DNA of 8,528 bases from Verrucomicrobiales bacterium (lineage in GTDB: Bacteria; Verrucomicrobiota; Verrucomicrobiia; Limisphaerales; RI-55), in NCBI GenBank assembly GCA_003484235.1, contig DNDP01000488.1, positions 2,964 through 11,491 of the forward strand, read 5' to 3'. A model generated the notes under the pieces. That model was not told the DNA's origin. It saw only the letters and a program-made list of their open reading frames with translations, and searched no databases. The position numbers and the translations under genes are program-made. This document shows, piece by piece, positions 6,381-8,528 of the stretch (its first letter is position 1; each line of letters starts with the position of its first letter).

Positions 6381-6900
6381 TGCCTGCCGACTGCTGGACG
6401 GCGGCGACGATCCGGGCGTCGTCGTTCCCGGAATCCCACACCAGCTGCAGGAATTCCGGAGCCTTCATCCTCGCCTTTCTGAGGAAGGAGCGATCCCCGC
6501 CACAACCGTACATGATCGTGGCATCGAGTTCGCCACGCAGTTTTGCCCTGGCCTTGGCGATGATCCGCGGCAGCCACGGCAGCCCACCCACGGGTTCGTC
6601 CTTGGGGGGAAGTTCCGCGGGGTCGATGTGAAACTGAGAGGGGATGCCATGCTGCACGGACTGGAAGTACCGCTGCCGGATGGTGGTCATGGCGACGATG
6701 TCCTCAAGCGAAGGCTCGCCATCGTCACATTGATCCTCCACGAAATCATACAACTCCTGTGCGGTGCAGCCGATCGTGCCCAGAAAGGCCACCTGCTGGT
6801 TGTCAAACATTTCGCCCGCGTCGCGCACTCCGGATCGGTACGCCTTCACGCCCTCGTTGAACGCCTGAATGAACTGCGTTTCCCATTGCTTCTTCGCCAT
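6346..6900 (-). CDS. DUF5069 domain protein
   Basis: The 184-aa cytoplasmic protein has no signal peptide or membrane segment. The first 90 residues are mostly helical and acidic (FIQAFNEGVKAYRSG, IGCTAQELYDFVEDQ). Residues about 92-172 match DUF5069: WLPRIIAKARAKLRGELDA, then MYGCGGDRSFLRKA, then EFLQLVWDSGNDDARI. DUF5069 proteins are common in Verrucomicrobiota and have no established function that I know of. The GCGGDRSFL stretch, with its cysteine and Asp-Arg pair, is the most characteristic piece. The ATG at 6900 has no clear Shine-Dalgarno site. The stop lies 35 bases inside the convergent rdgB gene, so the last dozen residues are encoded opposite rdgB's C-terminus. It diverges from the RbsD-like gene across 112 bases in which I see no clear promoter. 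Confidence 0.87.
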   Translation of the reverse strand: MAKKQWETQFIQAFNEGVKAYRSGVRDAGEMFDNQQVAFLGTIGCTAQELYDFVEDQCDDGEPSLEDIVAMTTIRQRYFQSVQHGIPSQFHIDPAELPPKDEPVGGLPWLPRIIAKARAKLRGELDATIMYGCGGDRSFLRKARMKAPEFLQLVWDSGNDDARIVAAVQQSAGISSLSAHPATS

Positions 6901-7012
6901 GCGCCGAGGTTGCCACGCCTTTGCGCCGCAGGCAAATGCCCTTCACAGCGAACCGCAACCATCTCCGGATGAGATGATTGCCTGCCTGCATGTCGCCGGC
7001 TAGGCTCCGGGA

Positions 7013-7402
7013 ATGCTCCAGTCCGGCATTCTCAATCCCGCCCTTCTGTCCCTGGTTGGCCGGGTCCGCCACACCAACACGATTGTCGTTGCCGACCACG
7101 CTTTTCCGTCATGGCCGGGTTTGGAAACAGTGGACCTTTCACTGGTGGTGGGCGTGCCGTCGGTGCTCCAGGTGCTGGGCGCCCTGCTGCCAAACTGGAA
7201 ATGCGGCGCCGTCTGGATGGCCGAGGAATTCCGGCGGCACAACGACCGCCGTACGGTGAATGCCTTCCGGCGCGCCTGTCGCGGAGTTCGAATCCAGTTC
7301 GAGCCTCACCTCGAGTTCAAGCGGCGGGTGCCAAATGCCATCGGGCTGGTACGCACTGGTGATGGCACAATCTACTCGAACATCATCCTGGAGTCGGCTT
7401 GA
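7013..7402 (+). CDS. rbsD: RbsD/FucU-type sugar mutarotase (D-ribose pyranase-like)
   Basis: The 129-aa cytoplasmic protein matches the RbsD/FucU family over its full length. The family interconverts cyclic sugar forms, such as ribose pyranose/furanose or fucose anomers, to feed sugar kinases or isomerases. It starts LQSGILNPALLSLVGRVRHT, as RbsD does. Residues matching the known RbsD active site are present: H20, D28 (VVADHAFP), H99 (PHLEFK), and Y121 and N123 in the C-terminal GTIYSNIIL. Which sugar it acts on cannot be told from the sequence: no ribose or fucose transporter, kinase or isomerase gene is in the window, so the symbol denotes the family rather than a proven ribose role. The ATG at 7013 has a weak CCGGGA upstream. 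A hairpin follows 36 bases after the stop. Confidence 0.9.
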   Translation: MLQSGILNPALLSLVGRVRHTNTIVVADHAFPSWPGLETVDLSLVVGVPSVLQVLGALLPNWKCGAVWMAEEFRRHNDRRTVNAFRRACRGVRIQFEPHLEFKRRVPNAIGLVRTGDGTIYSNIILESA

Positions 7403-7438
7403 GGCCCTCCGTTCTTGGACAAGGCCCCACATCGTTCA

Positions 7439-7481
7439 TTCGAATCGGGCCGCCTTTGCGGAAAGGGCCCGCCGATTCGAA
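7439..7481 (+). terminator. Long hairpin after the RbsD-like gene, probable terminator
   Basis: TTCGAATC (7439-7446) pairs with GATTCGAA (7474-7481), GGGC (7447-7450) with GCCC (7467-7470), and CCTTT (7453-7457) with AAAGG (7462-7466), closing on a GCGG tetraloop. Small bulges lie between the stems. It begins 36 bases after the stop of the mutarotase gene. The sequence just after it (AGCGCTTTCTTCC) is only mildly T-rich, so it may be a weak terminator or an mRNA-stabilising end. Confidence 0.5.
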
Positions 7482-7529
7482 AGCGCTTTCTTCCCCACCT
7501 GACCCGCCCTCGGAACAAGGACTGATCTC

Positions 7530-7552
7530 CGGGGAATAATCGTTCGGGGAAT
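7530..7552. repeat. Pair of CGGGGAAT direct repeats
   Basis: The 8-base word CGGGGAAT occurs at 7530-7537 and again at 7545-7552, a 15-base period, directly upstream of the inverted repeat at 7555-7577. An AATAAT within the first copy and its spacer (7535-7540) resembles a -10 box but has no good -35 partner 17 bases upstream. This could be a regulator-binding pair for the downstream gene, or chance. Confidence 0.35.
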
Positions 7553-7554
7553 GA

Positions 7555-7577
7555 CTTCACAATACGCGTTTGTGAAG
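7555..7577. promoter_or_regulatory. Perfect 8-base inverted repeat upstream of the spondin gene (operator-like)
   Basis: CTTCACAA (7555-7562) and TTGTGAAG (7570-7577) are exact reverse complements around TACGCGT, itself containing the palindrome ACGCGT. The 23-base element ends 23 bases before the ATG at 7601. It could be an operator for a dimeric regulator or a leader hairpin. No regulator gene lies in the window. Confidence 0.45.
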
Positions 7578-7600
7578 CATACGAACCATCCAATCCCCGC

Positions 7601-8528
7601 ATGAAATCGATCCGATACAAATTCCGTCACTTCATCACCTCCAACCGGAGACCGCACGTCCGTCGCATCCGGATTACGGCCGGCGGGGTTCGGGCCGCCC
7701 GAGATCCAGCCGGGCTGGCGACTCCCAAGGCCGGGCTTCGGCTGGCCGCCGGCGCGTTTCTCCTGGCGGCATTTCTCACGGCGGGTCCGGCCATCGCCGC
7801 CAGCGTCGACGTGGAGGTCACCGTCGAGAATCTCGCACCGGCCAACGGCACCTATCTCACTCCGTTCTGGGCGGGCTTTCACGACGGCACGTTCGACACG
7901 TACAACCAGGGATCACCCGCCTCCACCGGCCTCGAACGGCTCGCCGAAGACGGCGATACGGGCCCGCTTTCAGCCGATTTCACCGCTTCCGCGACCGGCG
8001 CAACACAGGGAACGCTGAACGCCATCGGACCGATTCCACCCGGCGGCAAAGTTTCCAAGCGGTTCAGTCTCGACCCGCAATCTTCGCTGGCCCGCTACTT
8101 CAGCTATGCATCGATGATCATTCCCAGCAACGACGCCTTCGTCGCCAACGGCAAGCCCACGGCACATCAGATTTTCGATGCTGGCGGCGGTTTCCTTGGC
8201 GCCGACTTCGTGATCCAGGGATCGGCCGTGCTCGACGCAGGCACCGAGGTAAATGACGAGCTGCCGGCGAACACGGCGTTCTTCGGTCAGTCGGCCCCGG
8301 ATACCGGGACGGCGCAGGGCGGAAACGTCGACGCCCATCCGGGATTCAATGCCGCCGGCAGCGGCGGGATTCTCGACGACCCGATGTTTTCAGCGGCCGA
8401 TTTTCTTGCGCCGAACCATCAGGTCGCGCGCATCCGCGTCACGCTGCTGCCGCCCAAGCCCGCCTCGGTGGCGGTGAAGATCGAAAACCTTTCCCCGGCC
8501 GCGGGAACCTATCTCACTCCGGTCTGGG
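7601..8528 (+). CDS. Exported protein with tandem Spondin_N domains (3' end missing)
   Basis: This is an open frame from the ATG at 7601 to the window end, 309 codons without a stop. A long basic N-region (about 45 residues, with clusters such as NRRPHVRR) precedes a hydrophobic core (LAAGAFLLAAFLTAG) and a likely signal peptidase site after AIA or AIAA (residues 66-67). Residues about 69-282 match a bacterial Spondin_N domain: VENLAPANGTYLTPFW, AGFHDGTFDTYNQG, LERLAEDGDTG, YFSYASMIIPSNDAF, VLDAGTEVNDELP and NTAFFGQ. A second copy starts at about residue 289 (VAVKIENLSPAAGTYLTPVW), 219 codons after the first, and is cut off. Spondin_N is a beta-sandwich known from F-spondin; bacterial versions are secreted and of unclear role, so a surface or matrix function is only inference. 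No Shine-Dalgarno site is visible. The leader holds repeats at 7530-7577. Confidence 0.85.
   Translation, partial: MKSIRYKFRHFITSNRRPHVRRIRITAGGVRAARDPAGLATPKAGLRLAAGAFLLAAFLTAGPAIAASVDVEVTVENLAPANGTYLTPFWAGFHDGTFDTYNQGSPASTGLERLAEDGDTGPLSADFTASATGATQGTLNAIGPIPPGGKVSKRFSLDPQSSLARYFSYASMIIPSNDAFVANGKPTAHQIFDAGGGFLGADFVIQGSAVLDAGTEVNDELPANTAFFGQSAPDTGTAQGGNVDAHPGFNAAGSGGILDDPMFSAADFLAPNHQVARIRVTLLPPKPASVAVKIENLSPAAGTYLTPVW

Noticed and set aside
6361..6972. 203-codon plus-strand frame opposite the DUF5069 gene
   Set aside because: The minus-strand frame carries the DUF5069 signature; this frame has no family resemblance.
6978..7006. TTGCCT-17-TAGGCT as a promoter for the mutarotase gene
   Set aside because: The -10 box matches only half of the consensus and would start transcription at the start codon itself.
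7436..7882. 148-codon minus-strand frame covering the spacer and the start of the spondin gene
   Set aside because: It overlaps the hairpin, the operator-like repeat and the spondin signal peptide, with no domain or start signal.
1..8528. CRISPR array, tRNA, rRNA, insertion sequence or phage/defence genes
   Set aside because: No regularly spaced repeats, cloverleaf, rRNA core sequence, transposase or integrase motif, or terminal inverted repeats were seen on either strand.

Overview
The window is about 63% GC and looks like chromosomal DNA from a member of the Verrucomicrobiota, probably a Pedosphaera/Limisphaerales-type lineage. This is an inference. It rests on a DUF5069 protein, a secreted ConA-like protein ending in the C-terminal module common in exported proteins of that group, a bacterial Spondin_N protein, a GH140/DUF4038-type lipoprotein, and the scarcity of clear Shine-Dalgarno sites. 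I see no rRNA, tRNA, CRISPR array, transposase or integrase.

Left region (1-2395): a minus-strand pair (a small exported protein at 150-575, then a partial frame running off the left edge) diverges from a plus-strand lipoprotein of the apiosidase-like family (713-2395). A good sigma70-type promoter (TTGACA, 17-base spacer, TGAGAT) lies in front of the lipoprotein gene. Centre (2409-5547): lnt (apolipoprotein N-acyltransferase) follows 13 bases after the lipoprotein gene on the same strand. It meets, tail to tail with no spacer, a minus-strand pair: a secreted ConA-like protein (4624-5547) followed by a DoxX-like membrane protein (4131-4571). A second promoter of the same geometry (TTGACG, 17 bases, TATCAA) precedes the ConA-like gene.

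Right region (5658-8528): an RdgB-type nucleotide-pool sanitising enzyme on the plus strand overlaps, tail to tail, a DUF5069 protein on the minus strand. An RbsD/FucU-type sugar mutarotase on the plus strand diverges from DUF5069. After a long hairpin and a compact set of repeats comes the 5' part of a plus-strand gene for an exported protein with one full Spondin_N domain and the start of a second, cut by the window end.

Most genes appear to be unrelated housekeeping or envelope genes. The one clear functional link is that the GH140-like protein carries a lipobox and sits directly upstream of lnt, whose product finishes lipoprotein acylation. The least ordinary parts are the tandem Spondin_N protein with its structured upstream region, and the insertions in Lnt and RdgB. 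I see no convincing undescribed multi-gene system.
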